A model generated the notes under the pieces. The model was not told the origin of the DNA, did not search any database, and saw only the letters and a program-made list of their open reading frames with translations. 16,718 nucleotides of DNA, from assembly GCA_011682715.1 (NCBI GenBank), contig JAACEC010000021.1, positions 1 through 16,718 on the forward strand. Reading direction: 5' to 3'. Made by a program: the position numbers and the translations under genes. Of this stretch, positions 8,096-15,758 are shown in pieces; the first letter of the stretch is position 1, and each line of letters begins with the position of its first letter. The DNA is from Pseudomonadota bacterium (GTDB lineage: Bacteria > Hydrothermota > 32-111 > QNBC01).

Positions 8096-9253
8096 ATGTT
8101 AACGAGACAGGAAAGAGAGGCTCTGGAGTCGAGGGTGTTGGCTCCGTATGCTATGAAAAGTAATAATACAAAGGGGAGAAAATATCCGGAAAACGAGAAT
8201 GAATACAGAACGGTTTACCAGAGAGACAGGGACAGGATAATTCATTCGACAGCATTCAGAAGATTAGAATACAAAACGCAGGTTTTTGTAAATCATGAAG
8301 CGGATTATTACAGAACGAGATTGACCCACAGTATTGAAGTGGCTCAGATTGCAAGAACGATGGCGAGAGCTCTGAAACTCAACGAAGATTTAACGGAAGC
8401 GATTGCTCTTGCCCACGATATAGGCCATACCCCTTTCGGTCATTCCGGTGAAGAGGCGTTGCACAATATCATGATTGATAAAGGCGGATTTGAACATAAC
8501 AGACAAGGATTGAGAGTTGTTGATTATCTGGAAAATAACTATTTCACATTCCCCGGTTTGAATTTAACATATGAAGTTAGAGAGGGAATCATAAAACATA
8601 AAACCAGTTATGATAACCCCCAAAAATCAGAGGGGGAATTTTCCGATAACGAAAATCCAACACTGGAGGCGAGAATTGTTAATCTTGCCGATGAGATAGC
8701 ATACAACAACCATGATCTCGATGACGGTCTTAAAGGCGGTTTTATAACCATCGAACAACTGTATGGTAATGTGGGTATGTTTAAAGAGTATTGGGATTAT
8801 TTGAAAAATAAGTACAGTGGATATAGCGATGAATTACTGCTTAAAAAACTAATCAGAAATTTAATAGGTATGCAGATCAGTGATGTTATTAAACAAACCG
8901 ATAAGAATATAGAAGCAATGGGAATAAGCTCCTTTGATGATATAAAAAAACAAAACGGTATTGTATCTTTTAGCAATGAAATGGAAGAAAAACACAAAGA
9001 ATTGAAGAGATTTTTGTACAAGAATCTTTACAAGCATTATAAAGTGGTTAAGATGTCCAACAGAGCAAAGAGATTCGTAAAAGCCATTTTTAAGGCATAT
9101 CTCGAGGATATTAACCAATTGCCGGATCAATTTAAAAATAAAATCGAAAAGGACGGTATCGAAAGGGCAATATGTGACTATATTGCCGGGATGACGGATA
9201 GGTATGCACAGGATGAATATGCAAGATTATTCCTCCCTTATACGAAGATGTAA
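8096..9253 (+). CDS. dgt: dGTPase-like HD-domain deoxynucleoside triphosphate triphosphohydrolase
   Basis: A 385-aa cytoplasmic HD hydrolase that would cleave dNTPs (classically dGTP) to deoxynucleoside and triphosphate, controlling dNTP pools. Seen motifs: R-D-R-D-R-I-I-H-S-T-A-F-R-R-L (43-57), R-L-T-H-S-I-E with metal ligand H78, A-L-A-H-D-I-G-H-T-P-F-G-H (H107, D108), and N-L-A-D-E-I-A-Y with D199. The ATG at 8096 sits 5 bases after GAGAGG (8085-8090). A GTG at 8093 is too close to it, so ATG is preferred. The gene lies between purH and purM, in keeping with a purine role. Its last 35 bases overlap the next gene. The protein is of the shorter dGTPase-like subgroup, not the about 500-aa enterobacterial Dgt, so dNTP preference is uncertain. 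Confidence 0.93.
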   Translation: MLTRQEREALESRVLAPYAMKSNNTKGRKYPENENEYRTVYQRDRDRIIHSTAFRRLEYKTQVFVNHEADYYRTRLTHSIEVAQIARTMARALKLNEDLTEAIALAHDIGHTPFGHSGEEALHNIMIDKGGFEHNRQGLRVVDYLENNYFTFPGLNLTYEVREGIIKHKTSYDNPQKSEGEFSDNENPTLEARIVNLADEIAYNNHDLDDGLKGGFITIEQLYGNVGMFKEYWDYLKNKYSGYSDELLLKKLIRNLIGMQISDVIKQTDKNIEAMGISSFDDIKKQNGIVSFSNEMEEKHKELKRFLYKNLYKHYKVVKMSNRAKRFVKAIFKAYLEDINQLPDQFKNKIEKDGIERAICDYIAGMTDRYAQDEYARLFLPYTKM

Positions 9254-9689
9254 GGATATATCCCTGAATATCTTTGCAAGAAACACAATTGCAGACGATA
9301 AATTGTTGTATTTGGGGTATTTTAAAAATATCAACGTTTTTTCATACGACGATATATTGGATGCGGATTCCGTTTTTGAGCATGTGATAGACAGAATATC
9401 ACATTATAGCAATTCCAAATATGCTTTCTATCAGTTTACAACGATTGCAAATATTCCCGAAGAATTATTGATTAACATGCTCAGATGGATTACAATTTAC
9501 GATGCGGTATTTCTTGTGAACGGGAAAAAGGATACTATTGTGGATTTCGGGCTGATTTCAAGAACATTTTTTGAAAAGCAACACACAGACAATTTCAGGG
9601 ATAGTATTTTTATCAAGTACATAATGCCTTTTGAAACAGGTGTTGAGAATGCGGTGAAAGGTGTAAAATACTTCACTAAATCGCTTTAA
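9219..9689 (+). CDS. Hypothetical protein nested over the dGTPase gene end
   Basis: I do not recognise this 156-aa protein. It has no signal peptide, membrane segment or clear nucleotide-binding motif. It is rich in aromatic and hydrophobic residues in an alternating pattern (for example Y-A-F-Y-Q-F-T-T-I and D-A-V-F-L-V-N-G), suggesting a small mixed alpha/beta domain. ATG codons lie in frame at 9204, 9213 and 9219. The last is chosen because AGGA (9210-9213) lies 5 bases before it. It overlaps the dGTPase gene by 35 bases and ends 13 bases before purM. That position suggests co-translation and perhaps a link to nucleotide metabolism, an inference from context only. It is a real gene by its tight packing and lack of competing frames. 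Confidence 0.7.
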   Translation: MQDYSSLIRRCKDISLNIFARNTIADDKLLYLGYFKNINVFSYDDILDADSVFEHVIDRISHYSNSKYAFYQFTTIANIPEELLINMLRWITIYDAVFLVNGKKDTIVDFGLISRTFFEKQHTDNFRDSIFIKYIMPFETGVENAVKGVKYFTKSL

Positions 9690-9702
9690 TAGCGGAGGTT
9701 TG

Positions 9703-10719
9703 ATGAAATATAAAGATGCCGGTGTTGATATAGATGAGGGAATGAAATTTGTAAAAAGAATCAAGGGGAAGGTTAAATCCACATTTAATGAGAATGTATT
9801 GAGTAATATCGGAAATTTCGGAGCGTTGTATGACGGTTCTTTTAAGAATTATGAAAACCCCGTTCTCGTTTCGAGCTCGGACGGTGTCGGGACTAAGATA
9901 AAGATCGGGATTGAGATGAATATGCACAAAGGATTGGGTATGGATATTGTCAATCACTGTGTTAACGATATAGCCGTCTTGGGGGCGAAACCGCTATACT
10001 TCCTCGATTATATGGCATTTGGTAAGTTAAAATCCGAAATTGCCGAAGAGATCGTAGGGGGAATGGTAGAGGCATGCAGGAGTAACGGACTGGCACTAAT
10101 AGGTGGTGAAACGGCTGAAATGCCCGGGATGTATGATGAAAGCGATTATGATATAGCAGGATTTATCGTGGGTGTGGTAGAAAAAAACCGGATTTTAGAC
10201 GGCAGTTCAATTCGAGAAGGTGATATTGTTTTCGGTATTAAATCGGAATCTCTGCATACAAACGGATTTTCTCTTGCCAGAAAAGTCCTTTTTGAGTCGG
10301 GGAAATATGTATATAACCAGCATGTTGATGGATTGAAAAGGAGTATCGGTGAAACACTTTTGATACCCCACAGATCGTACTTTGATGAGATTCAATCAAT
10401 AATCGAGTCGTGCTCTCCCCACGGATTTGCCCATATTACGGGGGGAGGATTATACGATAACATAGAGCGGATACTACCTGAAAATACTGATGTAAGCATT
10501 GCTATAAATTGGGATATCCCATCTATATTTAAACTCATAAAGGAAGCGGGAAATGTTCCGGAGGGGGATCTGTTCAGAACATTGAATATGGGAATCGGAA
10601 TGGTTATATTTTTATCACCTGATGATAGAGATAAGGTTTTGACTGTAAGGGATATCGTTGAAATCGGAAAGGTTGTAAAGGGAAGCGGAAAAGTTACCAT
10701 CGAAGGAGTAAAGAATTAA
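9703..10719 (+). CDS. purM: Phosphoribosylformylglycinamidine cyclo-ligase (AIR synthetase)
   Basis: A 338-aa cytoplasmic enzyme that uses ATP to close FGAM into AIR in purine synthesis. Seen motifs: S-S-D-G-V-G-T-K (58-65), C-V-N-D-I-A-V-L-G-A (86-95), G-G-E-T-A-E-M-P-G-M-Y (134-144), S-L-H-T-N-G-F-S-L-A-R (183-193) and H-I-T-G-G-G-L (244-250), in the expected order and spacing of the AIRS superfamily. The ATG at 9703 has GGAGG (9694-9698) 4 bases before it; the TTG at 9700 is too close. Its stop TAA (10717-10719) overlaps the proposed ATT start of the next gene, and its last codons contain that gene's Shine-Dalgarno. Confidence 0.96.
   Translation: MKYKDAGVDIDEGMKFVKRIKGKVKSTFNENVLSNIGNFGALYDGSFKNYENPVLVSSSDGVGTKIKIGIEMNMHKGLGMDIVNHCVNDIAVLGAKPLYFLDYMAFGKLKSEIAEEIVGGMVEACRSNGLALIGGETAEMPGMYDESDYDIAGFIVGVVEKNRILDGSSIREGDIVFGIKSESLHTNGFSLARKVLFESGKYVYNQHVDGLKRSIGETLLIPHRSYFDEIQSIIESCSPHGFAHITGGGLYDNIERILPENTDVSIAINWDIPSIFKLIKEAGNVPEGDLFRTLNMGIGMVIFLSPDDRDKVLTVRDIVEIGKVVKGSGKVTIEGVKN
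10703..10708 (+). promoter_or_regulatory. Shine-Dalgarno that fixes the ATT start of the SAM hydrolase gene
   Basis: AAGGAG inside the end of purM stands 6 bases before ATT 10715. No ATG, GTG or TTG lies at a suitable distance from it in that frame. Confidence 0.6.
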
Positions 10720-11470
10720 AATCATAGGATTAATTACGGATTTCGGCTTAAAAGATTGGTATGTTGCCGAATTGAAATTAAAGATAAAATCGTTATGTGA
10801 TGTTAAAATTATTGATATTACGCACGAAGCGAACAAATTTGATATAGACAGGGCAAAATTTTTGCTTTTGGAGGCAAACAGAATTATGCCGGAACATTCG
10901 GTTACAATAGCCGTTATTGATCCGGGAGTGGGGGGAACCCGAGACAGTATTGTTTTAAAAAATGGGAATAAGTATTTTATCGGCCCTGATAGCGGAATAT
11001 TCGATTATATAACGGATAAAAAAAGCGAATGTTTTCTAATTAAAAAAGATGCATTCGGCGAAGTCTCCAACACGTTCCACGGCAGGGACATCTTTGCGCC
11101 GCTTGCATCGAAAGTCATTTGCGGAGAGAATACGGATAAATGTGTTGTTCCCGTTAACTGTAATGGAAAAGAAATGAAAAAACCTGTTATAAAACATGAT
11201 TCAATTATCGGCGAGGTAATTTATATCGATTCGTTCGGAAATGCCATAACCAATATTGATCATACTTACTATGAAGATATAAAAAGAGGTACTATAATAT
11301 TCAGGGGGGAAAATATGGAATTCGTCAATTCCTACTCGGACAGTTCGGGGAAATCTGCCATTTTTAACAGTTCCGGTTTTCTCGAGATAAGCAGTTATAA
11401 AAGTAGATATAGCGGAGATTTAAAAATAGGTGAAACTTTTGAAATAAGGAGGCATGTGTGGAATATTTAA
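10715..11470 (+). CDS. S-adenosyl-L-methionine hydrolase (adenosine-forming), DUF62 family, apparent ATT start
   Basis: A 251-aa enzyme that would split SAM with water (hydroxide) to adenosine and methionine; related to fluorinase and chlorinase. Conserved parts: L-I-T-D-F-G-L-K-D-W-Y-V (6-17, with SAM-binding D9), D-I-T-H, V-I-D-P-G-V-G-G, G-P-D-S-G-I-F (usually G-P-D-N-G), T-F-H-G-R-D-I-F-A-P and I-D-S-F-G-N-A-I-T-N. The first conventional start, TTG at 10772, would remove the T-D-F-G block. Upstream the frame is open only to 10712 (stop TAA at 10709-10711), and the only start-like codons are ATT, ATC and ATA. ATT 10715 gives an N-terminus M-K-I-I-G-L-I-T-D-F-G that looks just like relatives, and has AAGGAG 6 bases before it. 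It overlaps purM by 5 bases and the Hsp20 gene by 13. Confidence 0.88.
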   Translation: MKIIGLITDFGLKDWYVAELKLKIKSLCDVKIIDITHEANKFDIDRAKFLLLEANRIMPEHSVTIAVIDPGVGGTRDSIVLKNGNKYFIGPDSGIFDYITDKKSECFLIKKDAFGEVSNTFHGRDIFAPLASKVICGENTDKCVVPVNCNGKEMKKPVIKHDSIIGEVIYIDSFGNAITNIDHTYYEDIKRGTIIFRGENMEFVNSYSDSSGKSAIFNSSGFLEISSYKSRYSGDLKIGETFEIRRHVWNI

Positions 11471-11853
11471 AGCATTATTCATTCATATTCTTTCCCAATT
11501 CGGATGAAAACGAATTGACAGGGAAAGATTATGACTGGGCTCCAAATATAGACATTTTAACCGTCAAAAACGGTGCTTATGTTGTAATGGAAGTAGCCGG
11601 AGTGAATAAAGAAGATATAAAAATAGAGCTGCAAAACAGGTCTTTGGTTATAACGGGAGCCAGAAAACGGTTCATTCCGGAAGAGGAGTGTGAATTTTAT
11701 TCGATGGAAATCGCCGAAGGAATATTCAAACGAATAATCAGTGTGCCCTATCAGGTAGATATAGAGAACATCAAGGTTGAGATAAAGGACGGCATGTTGA
11801 AAATATTTGTGCCAAAAGCAACAGAGGTAATAAAACATATAGAAATCGAGTAA
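11458..11853 (+). CDS. Small heat shock protein, Hsp20/alpha-crystallin family
   Basis: A 131-aa cytoplasmic ATP-independent chaperone that binds unfolding proteins. The alpha-crystallin domain covers about residues 27-120: W-A-P-N-I-D-I-L (27-34), V-V-M-E-V-A-G-V-N-K-E-D-I-K-I (42-56), L-V-I-T-G-A-R (63-69) and G-M-L-K-I-F-V-P-K (112-120). The N-terminal arm is short and aromatic. The C-terminus carries an I-E-I (128-130), the I-x-I motif used for oligomer assembly. The start is GTG at 11458, 5 bases after a strong AAGGAGG (11446-11452). It overlaps the SAM hydrolase end by 13 bases and is followed 12 bases later by lon, a natural partner in protein quality control. No CIRCE element is seen, and no separate promoter, so heat control is not evident here. 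Confidence 0.93.
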   Translation: MEYLKHYSFIFFPNSDENELTGKDYDWAPNIDILTVKNGAYVVMEVAGVNKEDIKIELQNRSLVITGARKRFIPEEECEFYSMEIAEGIFKRIISVPYQVDIENIKVEIKDGMLKIFVPKATEVIKHIEIE

Positions 11854-11865
11854 TCGGGAGGAATC

Positions 11866-14214
11866 ATGAATGACGAAAAGAAAATTGTAAATAAAATACC
11901 TGAAAAATTACCTGTAATTGCTCTGAGAAATTTTGTTATTTATCCCTATCTCGTTTTACCGATTAGTGTGTCGGAGCAAAAGGATATTGATGTGATTAAT
12001 GTGGCATTGAAAGGTGATAAGATGTTATCTGTTTTTACCGTAAAGGAAAATACAGGAGATAATGTCCGTATCCCCGAAGATATATACGGTGTGGGCACTG
12101 TTGTTACAATTGCCAAGATGATCAGAATGCCCGACGAGTCGATGAAAGTACTGTTACAGGGAATTAAAAGAGTAAAGCTTGAAAAGCTGGGAGATGATAA
12201 GATAACCGGAATGATTAAGGTCCTGGAAAACGAAGTAGAAAATTCGGAAGAGTTTGAAGCTCTGAAGAGAAATATAACATCTCTATTTATACAAATTGTG
12301 AAATTGGCAGCATATATCCCCGATGATATTGGATTGATAGTGGAAAGTATTGATGATCCTTCGCGTTTATGTGATTTTATAGCTTCGAACACCAACTTAA
12401 AAATAAAAGACAGAGTTAAGATTCTCGGGGAAACAAATGTTAAGAACAGAATGATGTTACTTATGGATTACCTGCAAAAGGAGTTAAATATACTGAAATT
12501 AGGGGAGAAATTGCGGTCGGAAGTCTCTTCCGAATTGTCCAAGGAGCAACGAGAGTACTATTTGAGAGAACAGTTAAAGGCGATACAGAAAGAACTAGGG
12601 GAGAAAGATGAAAAGACAATGGAAATTGAGGAACTCAGGAAGAAGGTAGAGAAGAAAAAAATGTCTGCAGAGGCAAAAGAAACGGCTCTGAAAGAGATTG
12701 ACAAACTTGAGAAAATACCTCTGCAAGCGGCTGATTATTATGTTACCGTTAACTATATCGATTGGCTTTTGGAACTGCCATGGAGTGAAGAAACGAAGGA
12801 TAATATCGATATTAAAAAAGCTGCGGAAATCCTTGATGAAGATCACTACGATCTTGAGAAGATCAAAGATAGAATCCTGGAATTTCTTGCCGTGAGAAAA
12901 TTAAAAAATAGTTCTATGGGAACGATTCTCTGTTTTGTTGGTCCTCCCGGTGTGGGTAAAACCTCCTTAGGAAGAAGCATTGCAAGAGCATTGGATAGAA
13001 AATTTATAAGACTTGCACTCGGTGGTGTGAGGGATGAAGCTGAAATAAGAGGGCACCGAAGGACATACGTCGGGGCTTTACCCGGTAGAATACTACAGGA
13101 GATGAGGCGTGCAAAAACGAGGAATCCCGTTTTTATGATCGACGAGATTGACAAAATCGGAATGGATTACAGAGGAGATCCTACTTCGGCACTACTTGAG
13201 GTTCTTGACCCGGAGCAGAACAACACTTTTGTAGATCATTTTATCGAGATCCCATTTGATCTTTCCCATGTCTTTTTCATTACAACGGCAAATGTTATTG
13301 GAACCATACCGGCTCCGCTCAGGGATAGGATGGAGATTATTCGGATGGCAGGCTATACGGTTGATGAGAAAATGCATATTGCGAAAAAGTACCTCATTCC
13401 GAGACAAATTAAGGTTAATGGAATGGAAAAGAGGAAATTACATTTCACCGATTCTTCCATCAGGATGGTGGTCGAATCATATACAAGAGAAGCAGGTGTC
13501 AGAACCCTTGAGAGAACCATAGGCGGTATTATCAGAAAGATCGCAAAAGATATTACAATGGGAAAACGTGCCCCGAGAAAAATAACGGATAATGTAGTCG
13601 AAAAATACCTTGGAAACCCCATATTTACACCGGTTCTTGCAAAGAAGAAACCGGTATCCGGGGTTGTTACGGGTATGGCATGGACACCGGTGGGTGGCGA
13701 AATACTTTTTATCGAGGTAACGAAAATGGTAGGATCGGGGAGGTATATTTTAACCGGGCAACTCGGTGATGTTATGAAGGAATCGTGTGAGATAGCCCTG
13801 TCCTATGTCAGAGCCAATGCGGAAAAATATGGGATAGACAAGAATTTCTATAAGAAAATCGATATACACATACATGTCCCCGAGGGGGCGGTGCCGAAGG
13901 ACGGACCTTCCGCAGGTGTTGCAATAGTGACCTCGATTATATCGTTATTACTGGATGTCCCTGCACGTCCGGATGTCTCAATGACAGGGGAGATTACCTT
14001 GAAAGGGGATGTTTTACCCATCGGAGGGGTAAAGGAAAAGGTATTAGGTGCCAATAGAGCAGGAATAAAGGAAATTATATTACCAAAAGAAAATGAAAAA
14101 GATCTAGATGATGTCCCCGAAGCGGTGAGAGATGTTACAAAATTTCATTTTGTTACAAATGTGGATGAAGTTGTAAAGAAGGTTTTATTATACGGAAAAA
14201 GGAGGAAAAAATGA
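11866..14214 (+). CDS. lon: ATP-dependent Lon protease
   Basis: A 782-aa cytoplasmic LonA-type protease that unfolds and degrades misfolded and regulatory proteins. Domains in order: N-terminal substrate-binding LON domain (about 14-210), a coiled-coil helical part (about 215-285), the AAA module with Walker A GPPGVGKT (359-366) and Walker B V-F-M-I-D-E-I-D (422-429), and the C-terminal serine protease domain (about 595-778) with the catalytic P-K-D-G-P-S-A-G (S682) and G-G-V-K-E-K (K723) dyad. Full length, all key residues present. GGAGG (11857-11861) precedes the ATG. The stop overlaps the next start in an ATGA, so the lolA-like gene is translationally coupled. Confidence 0.97.
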   Translation: MNDEKKIVNKIPEKLPVIALRNFVIYPYLVLPISVSEQKDIDVINVALKGDKMLSVFTVKENTGDNVRIPEDIYGVGTVVTIAKMIRMPDESMKVLLQGIKRVKLEKLGDDKITGMIKVLENEVENSEEFEALKRNITSLFIQIVKLAAYIPDDIGLIVESIDDPSRLCDFIASNTNLKIKDRVKILGETNVKNRMMLLMDYLQKELNILKLGEKLRSEVSSELSKEQREYYLREQLKAIQKELGEKDEKTMEIEELRKKVEKKKMSAEAKETALKEIDKLEKIPLQAADYYVTVNYIDWLLELPWSEETKDNIDIKKAAEILDEDHYDLEKIKDRILEFLAVRKLKNSSMGTILCFVGPPGVGKTSLGRSIARALDRKFIRLALGGVRDEAEIRGHRRTYVGALPGRILQEMRRAKTRNPVFMIDEIDKIGMDYRGDPTSALLEVLDPEQNNTFVDHFIEIPFDLSHVFFITTANVIGTIPAPLRDRMEIIRMAGYTVDEKMHIAKKYLIPRQIKVNGMEKRKLHFTDSSIRMVVESYTREAGVRTLERTIGGIIRKIAKDITMGKRAPRKITDNVVEKYLGNPIFTPVLAKKKPVSGVVTGMAWTPVGGEILFIEVTKMVGSGRYILTGQLGDVMKESCEIALSYVRANAEKYGIDKNFYKKIDIHIHVPEGAVPKDGPSAGVAIVTSIISLLLDVPARPDVSMTGEITLKGDVLPIGGVKEKVLGANRAGIKEIILPKENEKDLDDVPEAVRDVTKFHFVTNVDEVVKKVLLYGKRRKK

Positions 14215-14867
14215 AAAGAATCTTTGTGATAACAATCGCAACATTAGTGATGGCTGTTACACTGAATGCCAAAGAAAATAATACGGCTCTTAAGAATTCT
14301 GTTTTGAACAGATTTTTCGGCAGTGTTGACAGCATAAAAGATTATACCGTTATAAACGATGTGAAAACATATGCAGGTAAGAAGGAGCAGAAGAGAGAGT
14401 TGAAAATTTATTACAAAGATAAGGGGCATGTTAGGATTGATGTTATAAGCGGAGATAAAAGAGGAGGCGTAGCCATATACGATCCTAAAACCGATAAAGT
14501 AAAGGGGCATAGAGGTGGTTTTTTGAAAAATATTAAACTGACTCTGAACAAGCACAGTAAACTTGCAACGGATATAAGAGGGATAGCAACCGATCAGGCA
14601 ACATTTCAATTTTTTAAAAGGCAGATAGAGAAGTTAAAAAGCTCTCCGATGGTAATAGATACACTCGGTGAGGGAAAAGTATCAATTAGGGTAGCATTGC
14701 CGGAGAGCCTGAGTGTCGGGAAAGCAGACGGGTGGAAGTTGTATCTGGGAATAAACGGTTTACCTTACCGCCTCGAATATTTTCACGGAGATTCTCTCGT
14801 ACAGGAGAGCGTTTTTAAGAATTTAAAGATAAATACGGGATTGAACAATTCTGTGTTCAAAATGTAG
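14211..14867 (+). CDS. LolA-like outer-membrane lipoprotein carrier / sorting protein
   Basis: A 218-aa protein with a signal peptide: basic M-K-R, a hydrophobic core to about residue 17, and a signal peptidase I site after L-N-A (20), with no lipobox Cys. The mature part fits the LolA/LolB half-barrel type: an S-I-K-D-Y-T segment, strands with K-R-E-L-K-I-Y-Y-K-D-K and H-V-R-I-D-V-I, then a late block G-W-K-L-Y-L-G-I-N-G-L-P-Y-R-L-E-Y followed by E-S-V-F-K-N-L-K-I-N. Proteins of this fold carry lipoproteins from the inner to the outer membrane through the periplasm, or bind lipid in other roles. ATG 14211 overlaps the lon stop and has GGAGG 5 bases upstream. Divergent, so LolA itself is likely but not certain. 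Confidence 0.7.
   Translation: MKRIFVITIATLVMAVTLNAKENNTALKNSVLNRFFGSVDSIKDYTVINDVKTYAGKKEQKRELKIYYKDKGHVRIDVISGDKRGGVAIYDPKTDKVKGHRGGFLKNIKLTLNKHSKLATDIRGIATDQATFQFFKRQIEKLKSSPMVIDTLGEGKVSIRVALPESLSVGKADGWKLYLGINGLPYRLEYFHGDSLVQESVFKNLKINTGLNNSVFKM
14841..14860 (+). repeat. 7-bp perfect hairpin near the end of the lolA-like gene
   Basis: TTGAACA (14841-14847) and TGTTCAA (14854-14860) pair perfectly around a 6-base loop, ending 5 bases before the dapA Shine-Dalgarno (AGAGG, 14866-14870). There is no T-tract, so it is not a standard rho-independent terminator. It could affect RNA stability or dapA translation, or be chance. Confidence 0.3.
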
Positions 14868-14876
14868 AGGTGTAAT

Positions 14877-15758
14877 ATGAAACTATTCGGTTCATGGGTA
14901 GCCATAATAACTCCTTTCGATGACAATTACAATGTGGATTATGGCACTTTGAAAAAATTAATAGATTTTCAAATCGAGAATGGTACCGATGGAATTCTTC
15001 TTCTCGGGACAACAGGAGAAGGTCCTGCAATCGGGCATGACGAGAAGGTAAAGATCATTGAGGAAGGGATAAAACATATAAACGGAAGAGTCAAAATCAT
15101 GGTAGGTACCGGAACAAATAATACGGACAAAACGATAGAAATGACTAAAATCGCGCGTGACAAAGGGGCGGATTTTGCACTTGTCATTACTCCCTACTAC
15201 AATAAGCCAAATCAAGAAGGGTTGTTTCTCCATTTTGCAAAAGTTGCCGAATCCGTTGATATGGATATCGTTGTTTATAATGTCCCCGGGAGAACGGGCG
15301 TTGCCATCAAATCGGATACGCTTTTACGTTTAACCGAATTTCAGAATATCGTGGGGGTAAAAGAAGCCAGCGGGAAGGTTGATAATGCCAGTGAGATAAT
15401 AAAAACTACTAAAGGTAAACTCGATATTATTTCAGGTGACGATACACTGACTCTTCCGCTTATGTCGGTGGGTTGTACCGGTGTCATATCAGTGACGGCA
15501 AATATAGTGCCCAAGGATGTCTCGAAAATGGTTCACTTTGCTCTCGAAGGGAAATTTAAAGAGGCGAAGAATCTCCATTACAGGTTGTTTAATCTTTCCA
15601 AGGCGATGTTTCTGGAAACGAATCCCATTCCTGTTAAAACTGCATCAGGTATGATGGGACTTACTAACGGGAAAATCAGACTTCCTTTGGGACCGCTTTC
15701 TTCGGGCAATGGAGAAAAATTGAAAAAAGCAATGGTGGAATTCGGTATAGAGTTATGA
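14877..15758 (+). CDS. dapA: 4-hydroxy-tetrahydrodipicolinate synthase
   Basis: A 293-aa class I aldolase that condenses pyruvate with aspartate semialdehyde, the first committed step to diaminopimelate and lysine. Seen: G-T-T-G-E (44-48, T45 of the proton relay), V-I-T-P-Y-Y-N-K-P (103-111, Y108), V-V-Y-N-V-P-G-R-T-G (132-141, Y134 and R139), the Schiff-base lysine in G-V-K-E-A-S-G (K162) and I-S-G-D-D (185-189). Full length. ATG 14877 has AGAGG 6 bases before it. The stop overlaps the dapB start in an ATGA. The product feeds peptidoglycan cross-links as well as lysine. Confidence 0.97.
   Translation: MKLFGSWVAIITPFDDNYNVDYGTLKKLIDFQIENGTDGILLLGTTGEGPAIGHDEKVKIIEEGIKHINGRVKIMVGTGTNNTDKTIEMTKIARDKGADFALVITPYYNKPNQEGLFLHFAKVAESVDMDIVVYNVPGRTGVAIKSDTLLRLTEFQNIVGVKEASGKVDNASEIIKTTKGKLDIISGDDTLTLPLMSVGCTGVISVTANIVPKDVSKMVHFALEGKFKEAKNLHYRLFNLSKAMFLETNPIPVKTASGMMGLTNGKIRLPLGPLSSGNGEKLKKAMVEFGIEL

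Noticed and set aside
11400..11460. CIRCE or other heat-shock operator before the Hsp20 gene
   Set aside because: No GAGTGCTAA-type inverted repeat is present; the region is the end of the SAM hydrolase coding sequence.
10772..11470. SAM hydrolase starting at TTG 10772
   Set aside because: This would drop the family-wide T-D-F-G block and its SAM-contacting Asp, which is encoded in frame just upstream.
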